From Marinagarivorans sp. (GTDB taxonomy: Bacteria; Pseudomonadota; Gammaproteobacteria; Pseudomonadales; Cellvibrionaceae): a stretch of 40,576 nucleotides of DNA. Under the pieces are notes generated by a model that saw only the letters and a list, made by a program, of their open reading frames with translations, had not been told where the DNA came from and searched no databases. The stretch covers positions 1-40,576 of the forward strand of contig JANQJB010000060.1 in NCBI GenBank assembly GCA_028281865.1. The letters run 5' to 3'. Shown one piece after another: positions 25,226-33,867 of this stretch (positions are counted from its first letter, which is position 1; the number at the start of each line of letters is the position of its first letter). Position numbers and translations under genes: made by a program.

Positions 25226-27112
25226 ATGGCAAATTATACTGCAGAAGATATTGAAGTTCTTACCGGTTTGGACCCAGTTAAAAAACGTCCGGGAATGTAT
25301 ACGGACACTACGCGCCCAAATCACCTTGCACAAGAAGTTATAGATAATAGCGTCGACGAAGCTCTTGCAGGTTTCGCGAAAAATATTCATGTAACTCTTC
25401 ATAAAGACCAATCTGTGACGGTACACGATGACGGTCGTGGTATGCCTGTTGATGTGCATCCCGAACAGGGTTTGCCAGGAGTCGAGGTCATATTATCGAC
25501 TCTGCATGCAGGAGGGAAGTTTTCAAATAAGAATTATCAGTTTTCTGGCGGTCTTCACGGCGTAGGTGTTTCTGTTGTAAACGCGTTGTCTAAATTACTT
25601 GAAGTCACTATAAAACGCAATGGAACTGTCTACCGTATTGGTTTTGCCAACGGTGAAAAAATTAACGACCTGCGTGAAATAGGTTCATGTAAAAAGCGAG
25701 AGACGGGAACTTCGGTTCGTTTTTTGCCTGACCCCTCTTATTTTGATTCGTACAAGTTTTCTTCTGCGCGTATGCGGCATGTGTTGCGTGCAAAAGCAGT
25801 CCTTTGTCCAGGTTTGCACGTAATATTTAACGATGAGGTGCAAGGCGAAACAGAGCAGTGGTATTACGAAGATGGATTGCGCGATTATTTGCTTAGCGCT
25901 AATGAAGGCTGGGAGACCCTGCCTGCCGAGGCTTTTGTAGGCAGTTTTTCTGCAGATGCGGAAGCAGCAGATTGGGCGGTCCAATGGCTTCCTGATGGCG
26001 GTGAAGCGCTGCAAGAAAGTTATGTTAATTTAATTCCCACCGCTCAAGGTGGTACACACGTTAACGGTTTGCGTACCGGTTTGTTGGAGGCGATTCGTGA
26101 GTATTGTGAATTTCGAAATTTGTTGCCGCGAGGGGTGAAATTAGCACCGGATGATATTTGGCAAAATTGTAGTTTTGTTTTGTCATCTAAACTAGCCGAT
26201 CCACAATTTAGCGGACAAACAAAAGAGCGTTTGTCTTCGCGTGAAGCAGCTGTTTTTATTGCTGGTGTTTGTAAAGATGCCTTTAGCTTGTGGTTAAATC
26301 AGCACACTGGAGAAGGCGATAAACTCGCGGAGTTTTGTATTAATAATGCGCAAAAACGTGTGCGAAGCCGTAAAAAAGTTGCGCGGAAAAAAGTTACGCA
26401 GGGTCCTGCATTACCTGGCAAATTGGCAGATTGTAGTTCGGATGACCCAATCATGAGTGAAATTTTTTTAGTGGAGGGTGACTCTGCTGGTGGTTCTGCT
26501 AAACAAGCACGTGATAGAGAATATCAGGCCATCATGCCGCTGCGTGGAAAAATTCTAAATACTTGGGAAGTTGATAGTCACGAAGTTTTAGCTTCGCAAG
26601 AGGTACATGATATTTCAGTTGCATTGGGCGTTGACCCTGGCAGTGATGATTTAACTCAATTGCGGTATCACAAAATTTGTATACTCGCGGACGCTGATTC
26701 TGATGGCGCCCATATTGCGACTCTTTTGTGTGCGCTGTTTGTTAGACATTTTCCTACACTGGTAAGCGCAGGTCATGTTTTTGTTGCAATGCCGCCACTT
26801 TATCGTATTGATATCGGCCAAGAAGTTTTTTACGCTTTAGATGAAGCGGAAAAGCAGGGAATTCTTGATCGTATTGAAGCTGAGAAAAAACGCGGCAAAG
26901 TTAATGTGCAGCGCTTTAAGGGCTTAGGAGAAATGAACCCTGCTCAGTTGCGAGAAACAACTATGGCGCGAGACACTCGTAGATTAGTTCAATTGGTAAT
27001 GGAATATGGCGATGACACTCACGGTACGATGGATATGTTGTTGGCAAAGAAACGTGCTAGTGATCGAAAAGTTTGGTTAGAAACTAAGGGTGATCTGGCT
27101 GACATTGCTTAA
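25226..27112 (+). CDS. parE: DNA topoisomerase IV subunit B
   Basis: ATPase subunit of topoisomerase IV, which unlinks daughter chromosomes with ParC. It has 628 residues, as ParE, not the ~800 of GyrB. GHKL motifs: DNSVDEA, DDGRGMPVD and GGLHGVGVSVVNALS. TOPRIM motifs: EGDSAGG and DADSDGAHI. The C-terminal QRFKGLGEMNP is conserved. Context after yqiA matches E. coli parE; parC is not in the window. Confidence 0.97.
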   Translation: MANYTAEDIEVLTGLDPVKKRPGMYTDTTRPNHLAQEVIDNSVDEALAGFAKNIHVTLHKDQSVTVHDDGRGMPVDVHPEQGLPGVEVILSTLHAGGKFSNKNYQFSGGLHGVGVSVVNALSKLLEVTIKRNGTVYRIGFANGEKINDLREIGSCKKRETGTSVRFLPDPSYFDSYKFSSARMRHVLRAKAVLCPGLHVIFNDEVQGETEQWYYEDGLRDYLLSANEGWETLPAEAFVGSFSADAEAADWAVQWLPDGGEALQESYVNLIPTAQGGTHVNGLRTGLLEAIREYCEFRNLLPRGVKLAPDDIWQNCSFVLSSKLADPQFSGQTKERLSSREAAVFIAGVCKDAFSLWLNQHTGEGDKLAEFCINNAQKRVRSRKKVARKKVTQGPALPGKLADCSSDDPIMSEIFLVEGDSAGGSAKQARDREYQAIMPLRGKILNTWEVDSHEVLASQEVHDISVALGVDPGSDDLTQLRYHKICILADADSDGAHIATLLCALFVRHFPTLVSAGHVFVAMPPLYRIDIGQEVFYALDEAEKQGILDRIEAEKKRGKVNVQRFKGLGEMNPAQLRETTMARDTRRLVQLVMEYGDDTHGTMDMLLAKKRASDRKVWLETKGDLADIA

Positions 27113-27301
27113 TATTGGAATAATTAACGCCAAGAAACGAATTTTATTGTCTATTCCAAGGAATTTATTGATTCTGCTTTTCCCATTGGTCTTGGGATAT
27201 GGCATAATAGCCTGCTTAGATCGCATATTTGTCGTACTTAATCAAAGAAATAGATTAAGGTTTTACATAAAAAATAACGTAAGTTTGAGGGGAATAACTG
27301 G

Positions 27302-27682
27302 GTGTTAATACTTACTCGCAGGATTGGTGAATCCATTATGATCGGTGATGACGTTGTTGTTACCGTTTTGGGTGTGCAAGGTAACCAAGTAAAAATTGGT
27401 ATCGATGCACCTAAACACATTAGGGTCGATCGCGAAGAAATATATCGCAAGATTCAAGCAGAAAAACAGGCGAAAGCGGCTGAGGCGGCGAATGCCGAAA
27501 AAAAGCAGCATCCACAGTATGAATATTCTGCGCAGCCAGCGGCTAACGCGAATAACAGTTACAACTCGTCTGTTGTGACTTCGTTGGATTATAACGATTC
27601 ATACATGGTGCCTAAATCACCGCGCTCGCAGCCAGAAATTATTGTAAAAAAGAAAAAAGTACTATCTGGCCAAGAAGCTTAA
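27302..27682 (+). CDS. csrA: CsrA/RsmA-family RNA-binding protein with long C-terminal tail
   Basis: Post-transcriptional regulator that binds GGA motifs in mRNA leaders. Residues 1-55 are a complete CsrA domain, [20 protein letters not shown] and onward, with RNA-contacting Leu4, Arg6 and Arg44 in IRVDREEIY all kept. Normal CsrA has about 60-65 residues; this one has 126. The extra part starts with an Ala/Lys/Glu-rich helix ([17 protein letters not shown]), continues through a Asn/Ser/Tyr-rich probably disordered stretch and ends in a basic patch [17 protein letters not shown]. The start is GTG at 27302, after GAGGGG. The leader contains GGA-type sequence at the ribosome site, so autoregulation is possible. 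Whether this is the only CsrA of the genome is not known. Confidence 0.85.
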   Translation: MLILTRRIGESIMIGDDVVVTVLGVQGNQVKIGIDAPKHIRVDREEIYRKIQAEKQAKAAEAANAEKKQHPQYEYSAQPAANANNSYNSSVVTSLDYNDSYMVPKSPRSQPEIIVKKKKVLSGQEA

Positions 27683-28011
27683 CTCTTCACGTCAAATGAA
27701 ATCATCATTTGACAAAATTGAACGAATCTAATCCTTTTCGCTCATCTAAGCTTAATCTATTTTCGATCCAGTCATATTGCCTCTGGTACGATCATCGCTG
27801 GGGGCTTTCGCTTTCGACTGAAAATTTTGTGGGAAATATCTTACTGTAGAAATTTTGGTCTCCTCCCCCGATAAGAAAAATCTTACAAACACTTACTTTT
27901 TGTCACGGTTGAAGTTATTTTTTAAGCACCGTGAGAACATAAATGATTTTGCCATAAAAATTTGAAATAATTTAAGTGTCATTAGTATGCGCTTGTGAGG
28001 CGGAGTGAGTT
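27683..28011. other. Intergenic region between csrA-like gene and DUF6607 gene
   Basis: No gene seen. GTCAAATGA (27691-27699) and TCATTTGAC (27705-27713) form a perfect 9-bp hairpin just after the csrA-like stop, without a T tract. CACGGT (27904-27909) and ACCGTG (27928-27933) form a weaker inverted repeat. The rest is AT-rich and probably holds the promoter of the next gene. Confidence 0.5.
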
Positions 28012-29217
28012 GTGAAACTGAAATGGGCTTCGAGATTGATTGATCGATTTCGATACGCATCAGAGAGTATTTTTTATACAGGCTGGTGCTTTATCTTGTT
28101 TGTTGCGGTAAGCCCTCAAACTCTCATTGCATATGATGCTGAGAACTTGGAGGAGAGGCCCGAGAGCTGCCGTGCAACACCCTACTTTATTTTTAGTTGG
28201 CCACTAACTGAAGAATGTGGATTTAAACCTCGCGGAGGAACCACAAGCGGGCCGGCGGTGACATTAGCCGAGACTCCTTATTCTGCATGGCTCGATTTGC
28301 AGAGCAGCGACTTAAATACATTTGAGCGCGATCGCCAAGCCATATTGGCGATGGCAGGCCCTTATAGAACTTCATTCGATTTCATTGAGACTGTTGGTTA
28401 TGTGCCTGATTTCCAACGTGATAAGCCTTACCAGTCCTGGGGTACCGAATACATTTATGTCGTAGAAAATAGAAAGGACTTTATCAGTTTGCAACATATT
28501 ATGGTGATGTTCTTCGAACACGAAGGTAAAGTCGTGGGGCCAATGGTGATGAAACACTGGCGCCAAGATTGGCAATACCAGAAAAAGCAGAATCTCGTCT
28601 ATCAGGGTCATCAGCGCTGGGGCTTGCGTGCTATACCGAAAAATAAGGTAAAGGGTTCATGGTCACAATCGGTTTTTCAGGTAGACGACTCTCCGCGTTA
28701 TGAGTCATACGGTTATTGGGATCACAAACCCAACTTTTCCACTTGGGTTAGTGCTGTGACTTGGCGGCCACTCCCACGCCGCGAGCACAGCGTGCGCAAA
28801 GACTATCACGTCTTAGAAGGTACAAATCGCCACACGATATTGCCAACCGGTTGGGTGCAGGAGGAGGAGAATTACAAGGTTGTACTCGATAAATCCGGTA
28901 AGCCTGCAAAAGAGAATCCTTACCTTGCAAAGGAGTTAGGTGTCAATCGTTATGGCCGTATCAAAAACCACGACTTTTCTGCCGGCAATGCTTATTGGAA
29001 ACAGACCCAAGCGTTCTGGGCCGATGTACGTGCTGAGTGGGAAACAATAATCGCAAAGCAAAAAAGTTTTGTGTTAAAAACGGAAGTGGATGGCTCGGCG
29101 CTTTATGAAAAACTGTTTCGCTATGCTGAGCAGTTGCAACAAGTGTCGTATGACCCTGAGAGCGGTAAGGCTTATATTCAAGACACGCTCAAACTGCACG
29201 TTAGTGGCAGTCATTAG
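28012..29217 (+). CDS. DUF6607 family exported protein
   Basis: A 401-residue protein of the DUF6607 type; biochemical function unknown. Recognisable family stretches: FDFIETVGYVPDFQRDKPYQSWGTEYIYV, FISLQHIMVMFF, KHWRQDWQYQ, QSVFQVDDSPRYESYGYW, TWRPLPRREHSVRKDY and GTNRHTILPTGWVQEE. The GTG start (28012) is preceded by GGCGGAG. The N-terminus is a positively charged stretch followed by a hydrophobic segment (IFYTGWCFILFVAVSPQTLIAYDA), consistent with a signal peptide. It is rich in Trp, Tyr and His, suggesting ligand or metal binding; such proteins are sometimes near haem/iron uptake genes, but none is here. Confidence 0.78.
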   Translation: MKLKWASRLIDRFRYASESIFYTGWCFILFVAVSPQTLIAYDAENLEERPESCRATPYFIFSWPLTEECGFKPRGGTTSGPAVTLAETPYSAWLDLQSSDLNTFERDRQAILAMAGPYRTSFDFIETVGYVPDFQRDKPYQSWGTEYIYVVENRKDFISLQHIMVMFFEHEGKVVGPMVMKHWRQDWQYQKKQNLVYQGHQRWGLRAIPKNKVKGSWSQSVFQVDDSPRYESYGYWDHKPNFSTWVSAVTWRPLPRREHSVRKDYHVLEGTNRHTILPTGWVQEEENYKVVLDKSGKPAKENPYLAKELGVNRYGRIKNHDFSAGNAYWKQTQAFWADVRAEWETIIAKQKSFVLKTEVDGSALYEKLFRYAEQLQQVSYDPESGKAYIQDTLKLHVSGSH

Positions 29218-29262
29218 CCCAGGTTGAAGCTCCCGGAGGGTAGCGAATATCTCCAACTTCTG

Positions 29263-29529
29263 CTAATTTTTTAACTCCTCGAGGATCTCAAGCAGTGTTT
29301 CTCGATTGAGGGATTTAACATTCATGACGATTAATAGCTGCACAAAGAGATCTGCTCCCAGAATTCCTCGATTTATCTTGTTTCTGAGATTATCAGCGCT
29401 CTGCGAGCAGCCGTGCTCAGCGAGAGCTTTGCTTAAATCGTCATACCTGAGCCCGCGTTTGGACATTTCGGATTTCATCAATCGGCTGATAAGTTCACGC
29501 CAGGCGGCGTTTGGAATGGCTTTGCTCAT
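29263..29529 (-). CDS. DUF6471-type small protein, probable DNA binder
   Basis: An 88-residue protein matching the DUF6471 pattern: NAAWRELISRLMKSEMSKRG, LRYDDLSKALAEHG and NLRNKINRGILGADLFVQLL. Helix spacing resembles an HTH of Cro/XRE kind, so DNA binding is plausible but not shown. It is divergent from the yjf-type operon across an AT-rich 149-base gap, the right position for a local regulator. It converges with the DUF6607 gene. Confidence 0.72.
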   Translation of the reverse strand: MSKAIPNAAWRELISRLMKSEMSKRGLRYDDLSKALAEHGCSQSADNLRNKINRGILGADLFVQLLIVMNVKSLNRETLLEILEELKN

Positions 29530-29601
29530 GGTTTTTTGCTCTTTTTGTAAACAATGATTTACGAAAAATTAAAAAGATTTACATATATTTAATATTTTTT
29601 C

Positions 29602-29629
29602 TTGCAAGATATTATTTTTTGTATATTAT
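29602..29629 (+). promoter_or_regulatory. Candidate promoter of the DUF2170-pspA operon
   Basis: TTGCAA (29602-29607), 16 bases, then TATTAT (29624-29629), in a very AT-rich stretch. Predicted start near 29637, 42 nt before the DUF2170 ATG. Confidence 0.4.
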
Positions 29630-29678
29630 TACTCATGTGGCCGTTAACGAACAGGCCTTTAACACAACTGGAGGGTAT

Positions 29679-30068
29679 ATGACCTGGAATCTAGATAGCT
29701 TAGAGGAGCTTTTGAAAAGGAATGAGAGTTGGGTGGTTGGCCGTGAAGACGGTTGTCTGTGTGTAACCAACGAAGATGGCTTGGATGCATACTTGGCGTT
29801 GAGTGGTGAACAAATCATCGTGGAATCAATTCTTTTTGCAAAGAACCAGGTTTCAGATACTAGCGCTCTAAACGAGGAGATACTCAAAACACACCAGGTG
29901 TTTCCGCTTACAACGATGGCAATGACAACAGTTGATAGCGAAGACTACTACATCGCATTTGGCGCTTTATCCTCTCAATCGAAGGAGGAAAGCATACAGA
30001 TAGAAGTAGAGATGTTGTTTAACAATGTATCGGGTTTCCTCGACGCTTACGAAGACTACATTAACTAA
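29679..30068 (+). CDS. yjfI: DUF2170 family protein (YjfI-like)
   Basis: A 129-residue cytoplasmic protein of the DUF2170 family, function unknown. The start at 29679 follows GGAGGG by 3-4 bases; a longer frame from 29511 crosses the promoter and is unlikely. Residues begin MTWNLDSLEELLKRNESWVV, with the acidic C-terminus FLDAYEDYIN. It opens the operon 18 bases before pspA, the same partner as in E. coli yjfIJ. Confidence 0.88.
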   Translation: MTWNLDSLEELLKRNESWVVGREDGCLCVTNEDGLDAYLALSGEQIIVESILFAKNQVSDTSALNEEILKTHQVFPLTTMAMTTVDSEDYYIAFGALSSQSKEESIQIEVEMLFNNVSGFLDAYEDYIN

Positions 30069-30086
30069 TTTTTGAGGTTTTGAATC

Positions 30087-30773
30087 ATGAGTGTATGGAA
30101 AAAACTGGTAACTGCTGTAAAAGGCGGTGTCAATGAGGCTGCTGAGTCTGTTGTTGATAGCCAAGCTTTGAGGATTCTCGATCAAGAGATTCGCGAAGCT
30201 AAGGAGGAACTGCGTAAGTCTGATATTGCGCTGACTCAGATCATGGCCAAACGCAAGCTGTCAGAGCAAAAAGCTGCCGGCCTGCAAAAGTCTGTCGCTG
30301 AGTATGAGAATCATGCTCGCAGTGCAGCGGAGAAGGGAGATCAACAACTTGCATTGGATTGTGCACAAAAAGTTGTTGATTTAAATGGACAGTTGGAAAC
30401 TGAACAGCAGTACTTGACGCAATTTAACAACTCGGAGAAATCCTTGCGTCAAAATATTAGCCAGGCGAAGGCTAATCTGCGGCGCATGGAACAGCAAGTG
30501 GATATCGTCAAAGCCACGGAATCGGTACAAAAAGCACAGGTGTCAGTCTCATCGCGTCACTTGGGTGCTAACAACAAAATGAAGACCGCTGCTGAATCGT
30601 TAAGTCGTATTCAGGAAAAGCAGAAAATGCGTCAAGCCGAATTTGAAGCCGCATCGGAGTTGGCTTCATCGGAGTCAGGGGATGACTTAGATGCGCGTTT
30701 GAAGCAGGCAGGGATATCCGGTTCAGCGGGTTCCGCCAATGATGAGTTGGCGCGCATTTTGGGCAATAAGTAG
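30087..30773 (+). CDS. yjfJ: PspA/IM30 family protein (YjfJ-like)
   Basis: A 228-residue, almost entirely helical coiled-coil protein of the PspA/Vipp1/IM30 (ESCRT-III-like) superfamily. It begins MSVWKKLVTAVKGGVNEAAE, an amphipathic membrane-binding type N-terminus. The core (DIALTQIMAKRKLSEQKAAG, QVDIVKATESVQKAQ) is typical. The end (LASSESGDDLDARLKQAGI then SGSAGSANDELARIL) resembles other YjfJ proteins, not PspA of the psp operon. Expected to assemble on stressed inner membrane. It sits between DUF2170 and the K+ channel gene. Confidence 0.9.
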   Translation: MSVWKKLVTAVKGGVNEAAESVVDSQALRILDQEIREAKEELRKSDIALTQIMAKRKLSEQKAAGLQKSVAEYENHARSAAEKGDQQLALDCAQKVVDLNGQLETEQQYLTQFNNSEKSLRQNISQAKANLRRMEQQVDIVKATESVQKAQVSVSSRHLGANNKMKTAAESLSRIQEKQKMRQAEFEAASELASSESGDDLDARLKQAGISGSAGSANDELARILGNK

Positions 30774-30996
30774 TTTTACTACTTCTAAGTATCAAATTGG
30801 CTGGCTAAGGAAGTAAGCTGTTTTGGTGCTACCCTAAGAGCTGGGATGCTTTTAGGAAGACTTGAGTACGCGTTTTTGAGTCACAAGGAGATTTTTGCCA
30901 AGGATGGCCTTCGATGAATGGGCTCATGATAGTCCACACCCTCTAAAATATTAAGTTTCGAACACGCAAGCTTTAAATATAGGCACATTAAAACGT

Positions 30997-31002
30997 TATA
31001 AT
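30997..31002 (+). promoter_or_regulatory. Candidate -10 box before the ion channel gene
   Basis: Perfect TATAAT (30997-31002), 44 bases before the channel start, in the 272-base gap after pspA. No good -35 at 17 bases. It may be an internal promoter that separates the channel and downstream genes from DUF2170-pspA. Confidence 0.3.
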
Positions 31003-31045
31003 CGGATATATTGGCCTCGTCGAAAGGAAAAGCAAGAACTACTGC

Positions 31046-32092
31046 ATGCTGTTACTGTTAAAACTCAAAGCAATACTACTAAAGCACTTTATGGACCTAA
31101 AGTGGTACAGTGTTGTCGCTTCTATTATAGTTTTTGTTTTCGCTTCGTGGGCTTTACTGTGGGCTTGCGGCGAATCCGAAATTGTTAAGCCTTCAAACTT
31201 CTTTTATTGGCTGGTGGTTACGGGTTCTACTGTTGGCTACGGAGACTTTTCGCCTGCCACAAGTGCCGGCAAAATTGTGACAGCCTTTTTTATCATCCCG
31301 TTTGGGCTGGCTTTATTTGCATTTGCGGTGGGGCAAATCGCAACTTATTTTTCATTACGTTGGCGTCGAGGAATACAAGGCTTGAAAACACTAGATTTTG
31401 AAAATCATGTTTTAGTCATCGGATGGGCCGGACCGCGCACGGTAACCTTGTTAAAACTGTTGTTGCGTGAGCAAACGCACTCGCATGTGGGCAAAAACGT
31501 GGCATTGTGTGTTGTCGCGGATATTGAAAATCCGATGCCGGGCGAAATTGGCTTTATTAAAGTACAAAGCTTTACCGATGCTCAGGAGATGAGCCGATCT
31601 GGAATCGAGCACGCTTCTAGCATCATCATTTCCAATATTGACGATGATGTCACACTGACCACTGCGCTATTTTGTGGCTCGGCAAATCCCAATGCGCATA
31701 TTATTGCGCACTTTTCCGATGAAGGGCGTGTGCGTTTACTAAAACAACACTGCCCCAATATCGAATGCACTCCGTCGGTGTCGGTTGAAATGATGGCCAA
31801 GTCAGCTGCAGACCCTGGCTCAAGTCAACTACATCATCAGTTACTGAATGTGGATGTGGGAATCACACAGTATTCTATTCGCTACCAGGGCAATAAGCCT
31901 ATTCAGATCAAGGATTTATTTGCTTCATTCAAGGAAAAATATGCTGCTACTTTAATTGGCATTGCTAAGGCCGATAACAATCAAATGGAATTAAACCCCG
32001 ATTTGGCTCTTACCATTAAGCCTGGTGCAACGATTTACTACATCGCGGACGAGCGTATCTCAGGTATCAATTGGGAACAATTCAATGTTTAA
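31046..32092 (+). CDS. Two-helix potassium channel with RCK/TrkA-N-like domain
   Basis: A 348-residue inner-membrane channel. TM1 is about residues 22-41 (SVVASIIVFVFASWALLWAC). The pore loop carries the K+ selectivity filter TVGYGD (62-67), and TM2 follows (VTAFFIIPFGLALFAFAVGQ). The cytoplasmic part begins as a Rossmann RCK fold, NHVLVIGWAGPRTVTLLKLL, and continues through ASSIIISNIDDDVTLTTALF; the dinucleotide loop is GWAGPR, not the canonical GxGxxG. E. coli yjfIJKLMC lacks such a gene at this place. Its end overlaps the DUF2491 start by 8 bases, so the two are translationally linked. Met16 (31091) is an alternative start. Confidence 0.9.
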   Translation: MLLLLKLKAILLKHFMDLKWYSVVASIIVFVFASWALLWACGESEIVKPSNFFYWLVVTGSTVGYGDFSPATSAGKIVTAFFIIPFGLALFAFAVGQIATYFSLRWRRGIQGLKTLDFENHVLVIGWAGPRTVTLLKLLLREQTHSHVGKNVALCVVADIENPMPGEIGFIKVQSFTDAQEMSRSGIEHASSIIISNIDDDVTLTTALFCGSANPNAHIIAHFSDEGRVRLLKQHCPNIECTPSVSVEMMAKSAADPGSSQLHHQLLNVDVGITQYSIRYQGNKPIQIKDLFASFKEKYAATLIGIAKADNNQMELNPDLALTIKPGATIYYIADERISGINWEQFNV

Positions 32093-32741
32093 AAAGCTGT
32101 TTGGTAAAAGTGAAGAATCTGTGAGCGATCAAAGTAAGGGTGTACCGGAAGTTATGGGCCTACGTTTGGGAGGCGCATTTGAGCTCGATGAATTACGCAT
32201 GCGTATTATTGAACCAAAGTTAATCATTGACGGCGCAGCGAAAACGCAATTTATTCAGGCTGTCGGCCGAATTAAACTAGATTCAGATACTACGGCTCTA
32301 CGGTTTTACACTGACGACGACGGGTATTTACAGGTTTTGCTCAGCGGCGGTATGAACGAGGAGCATATATCCGACGTTAAATTGTGGTATTTTTACGACA
32401 CAATGGGAATCGCGAATCAAAACCAATGGGATATTGCGCTCGAAAAGACCATTAGCCAACCAAGCTATCAACTGGATGATTATGAATTTACTCGGGTGTG
32501 GGAAAATGCCGGTGATGAGTCGCCACCTGTTTCGATGACTGAAATCACTTACACAACGAATGATGCTCCATCAGAGACAGATCAATTTGTGATGCTCTAT
32601 GAGCGCGAAATCGAACCTGATTTTTTTGAATACGTTTCGATTATTGGAGAAGAAAAAATTATTGATAATCATCCTGACCGTTGCCTAGTAAAGGCGACCG
32701 GTTTTGATATTCAACCTTCCGACTTGACGATCATCGGATAA
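32085..32741 (+). CDS. yjfK: DUF2491 family protein (YjfK-like)
   Basis: A 218-residue cytoplasmic protein of the DUF2491 family; function unknown. The start is ATG 32085, giving MFKKLFGKSEESVSDQSKG, as in YjfK; a frame from 32025 runs inside the channel gene. Conserved-looking stretches include YTDDDGYLQVLLSGG and FVMLYEREIEPDFFEYVSII. It overlaps the end of the channel gene and precedes the DUF350 gene by 19 bases. Confidence 0.87.
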   Translation: MFKKLFGKSEESVSDQSKGVPEVMGLRLGGAFELDELRMRIIEPKLIIDGAAKTQFIQAVGRIKLDSDTTALRFYTDDDGYLQVLLSGGMNEEHISDVKLWYFYDTMGIANQNQWDIALEKTISQPSYQLDDYEFTRVWENAGDESPPVSMTEITYTTNDAPSETDQFVMLYEREIEPDFFEYVSIIGEEKIIDNHPDRCLVKATGFDIQPSDLTIIG

Positions 32742-32760
32742 AATTTCTGGGGGAAAATTA

Positions 32761-33177
32761 ATGGAAGCTATAGCAGAATCACTTGAAGGTTTATTGAGCT
32801 TTGTGGTTTATTTCGCAGGTTCTTTGGCGTTATTGATAGTCTTTAAATTTATCTACGCATTAATTACACCGCATGATGAGTGGAAATTAGTTAAAGATGA
32901 TAAAAACATTGCAGCTGCAGTTGGTTTTGTCGGCGCAATTATTGGTTTTGCTTTGGCGTTAGGTGGTGCTGCCTCAAATTCGGTTTCCTTAATTGATTTT
33001 GCGATATGGGGCGTTGTGGCTTTATTTGCTCAATCGTTGGCATTTGCTATTGTGCGTTTCCTTTTTATGCCCAAAATTGTTCAGCGTATTAACGACAACG
33101 AAATTTCTGCGGGTGTCATACTGGGGGGAGTTTCGATTGCGGTAGGTCTATTAAATGCCGCATGTATGACTTATTAA
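32761..33177 (+). CDS. yjfL: DUF350 membrane protein (YjfL-like)
   Basis: A 138-residue inner-membrane protein with four hydrophobic helices (about 12-34, 48-70, 76-98 and 115-136), as DUF350/YjfL. The loop TPHDEWKLVKDDKNIAAAVG matches the family's cytoplasmic loop. A ribosome site GGGGGAAA precedes it. Function unknown; DUF350 is recurrently paired with PspA and ATP-grasp genes. Confidence 0.9.
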   Translation: MEAIAESLEGLLSFVVYFAGSLALLIVFKFIYALITPHDEWKLVKDDKNIAAAVGFVGAIIGFALALGGAASNSVSLIDFAIWGVVALFAQSLAFAIVRFLFMPKIVQRINDNEISAGVILGGVSIAVGLLNAACMTY

Positions 33178-33213
33178 AGCGAAGCGATTCTGAGTGACAG
33201 AGAGGCAGACTAC

Positions 33214-33867
33214 ATGAAACGGACAAAATCAATTAATCTTGATCGGATGCGCAAAGTTGCGGATCGTTTCCGCGTCAAGCCTATTGCTCTTGGCATCTCT
33301 GCTGCAACTCTAGTATTAAGTTGTAGTAGTGGTAGAGGCGTGAATGAGGGCGAAATATTTGCTGATCTCGCTGCGTGCAAAGCTCAATACCCGCAGTTAG
33401 CGCAAGAGTGTGAAAATGCTTATCAGCAAGCCCTGCGAGTTGCGGAAGAAAGCGGCCCTAAGTACGCTTCGCGAAGCGATTGTGAAATAGATTTTGGTGC
33501 ACGTCAGTGCATGAATTATCGCCATGGTGGTAATGATTGGTTTATGCCTGCGATGGCGGGGTTTCTATTTGCGCAATTGCTCGATAGTGACCGTCATTAT
33601 CGAGCTGTTCCTCTTTACACTTCTTACTCATCGCACTCGCCCTATTACTATCGATGGTCTACGGTTGACGGTTATTCCTATGGGAATTATCGTTACGGTC
33701 GCGTGAAGGTTCACCGCGATACATTTAAACCAAAACCAAAAGTGACGAAGACAATTAAACGTGGAGGCTTTGGTTCTAGGGTCGCTGCAAAGTCTAAATG
33801 GGGTGGTAGCGGCGGCAGTAAATGGGGAAGCAAAGGTAGCGGCAGCCGTTCCGGCTGGGGCGGTTAA
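33214..33867 (+). CDS. yjfM: DUF1190 family lipoprotein-like protein (YjfM-like)
   Basis: A 217-residue protein of the DUF1190 family. A long charged N-terminus (30 residues) is followed by [16 protein letters not shown], a lipobox-like stretch with Cys. Conserved Cys-containing segments [18 protein letters not shown] and [13 protein letters not shown] suggest disulfides in the periplasm. The C-terminus is Gly/Ser/Lys/Trp-rich ([17 protein letters not shown]) and probably disordered. Its stop shares a base with the ATG of the next gene (TAATG). Confidence 0.87.
   Translation: MKRTKSINLDRMRKVADRFRVKPIALGISAATLVLSCSSGRGVNEGEIFADLAACKAQYPQLAQECENAYQQALRVAEESGPKYASRSDCEIDFGARQCMNYRHGGNDWFMPAMAGFLFAQLLDSDRHYRAVPLYTSYSSHSPYYYRWSTVDGYSYGNYRYGRVKVHRDTFKPKPKVTKTIKRGGFGSRVAAKSKWGGSGGSKWGSKGSGSRSGWGG

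Noticed and set aside
27904-27933. CACGGT/ACCGTG inverted repeat before the DUF6607 gene
   Set aside because: Six-base arms separated by 18 bases with no T tract; could be an operator but chance is as likely.
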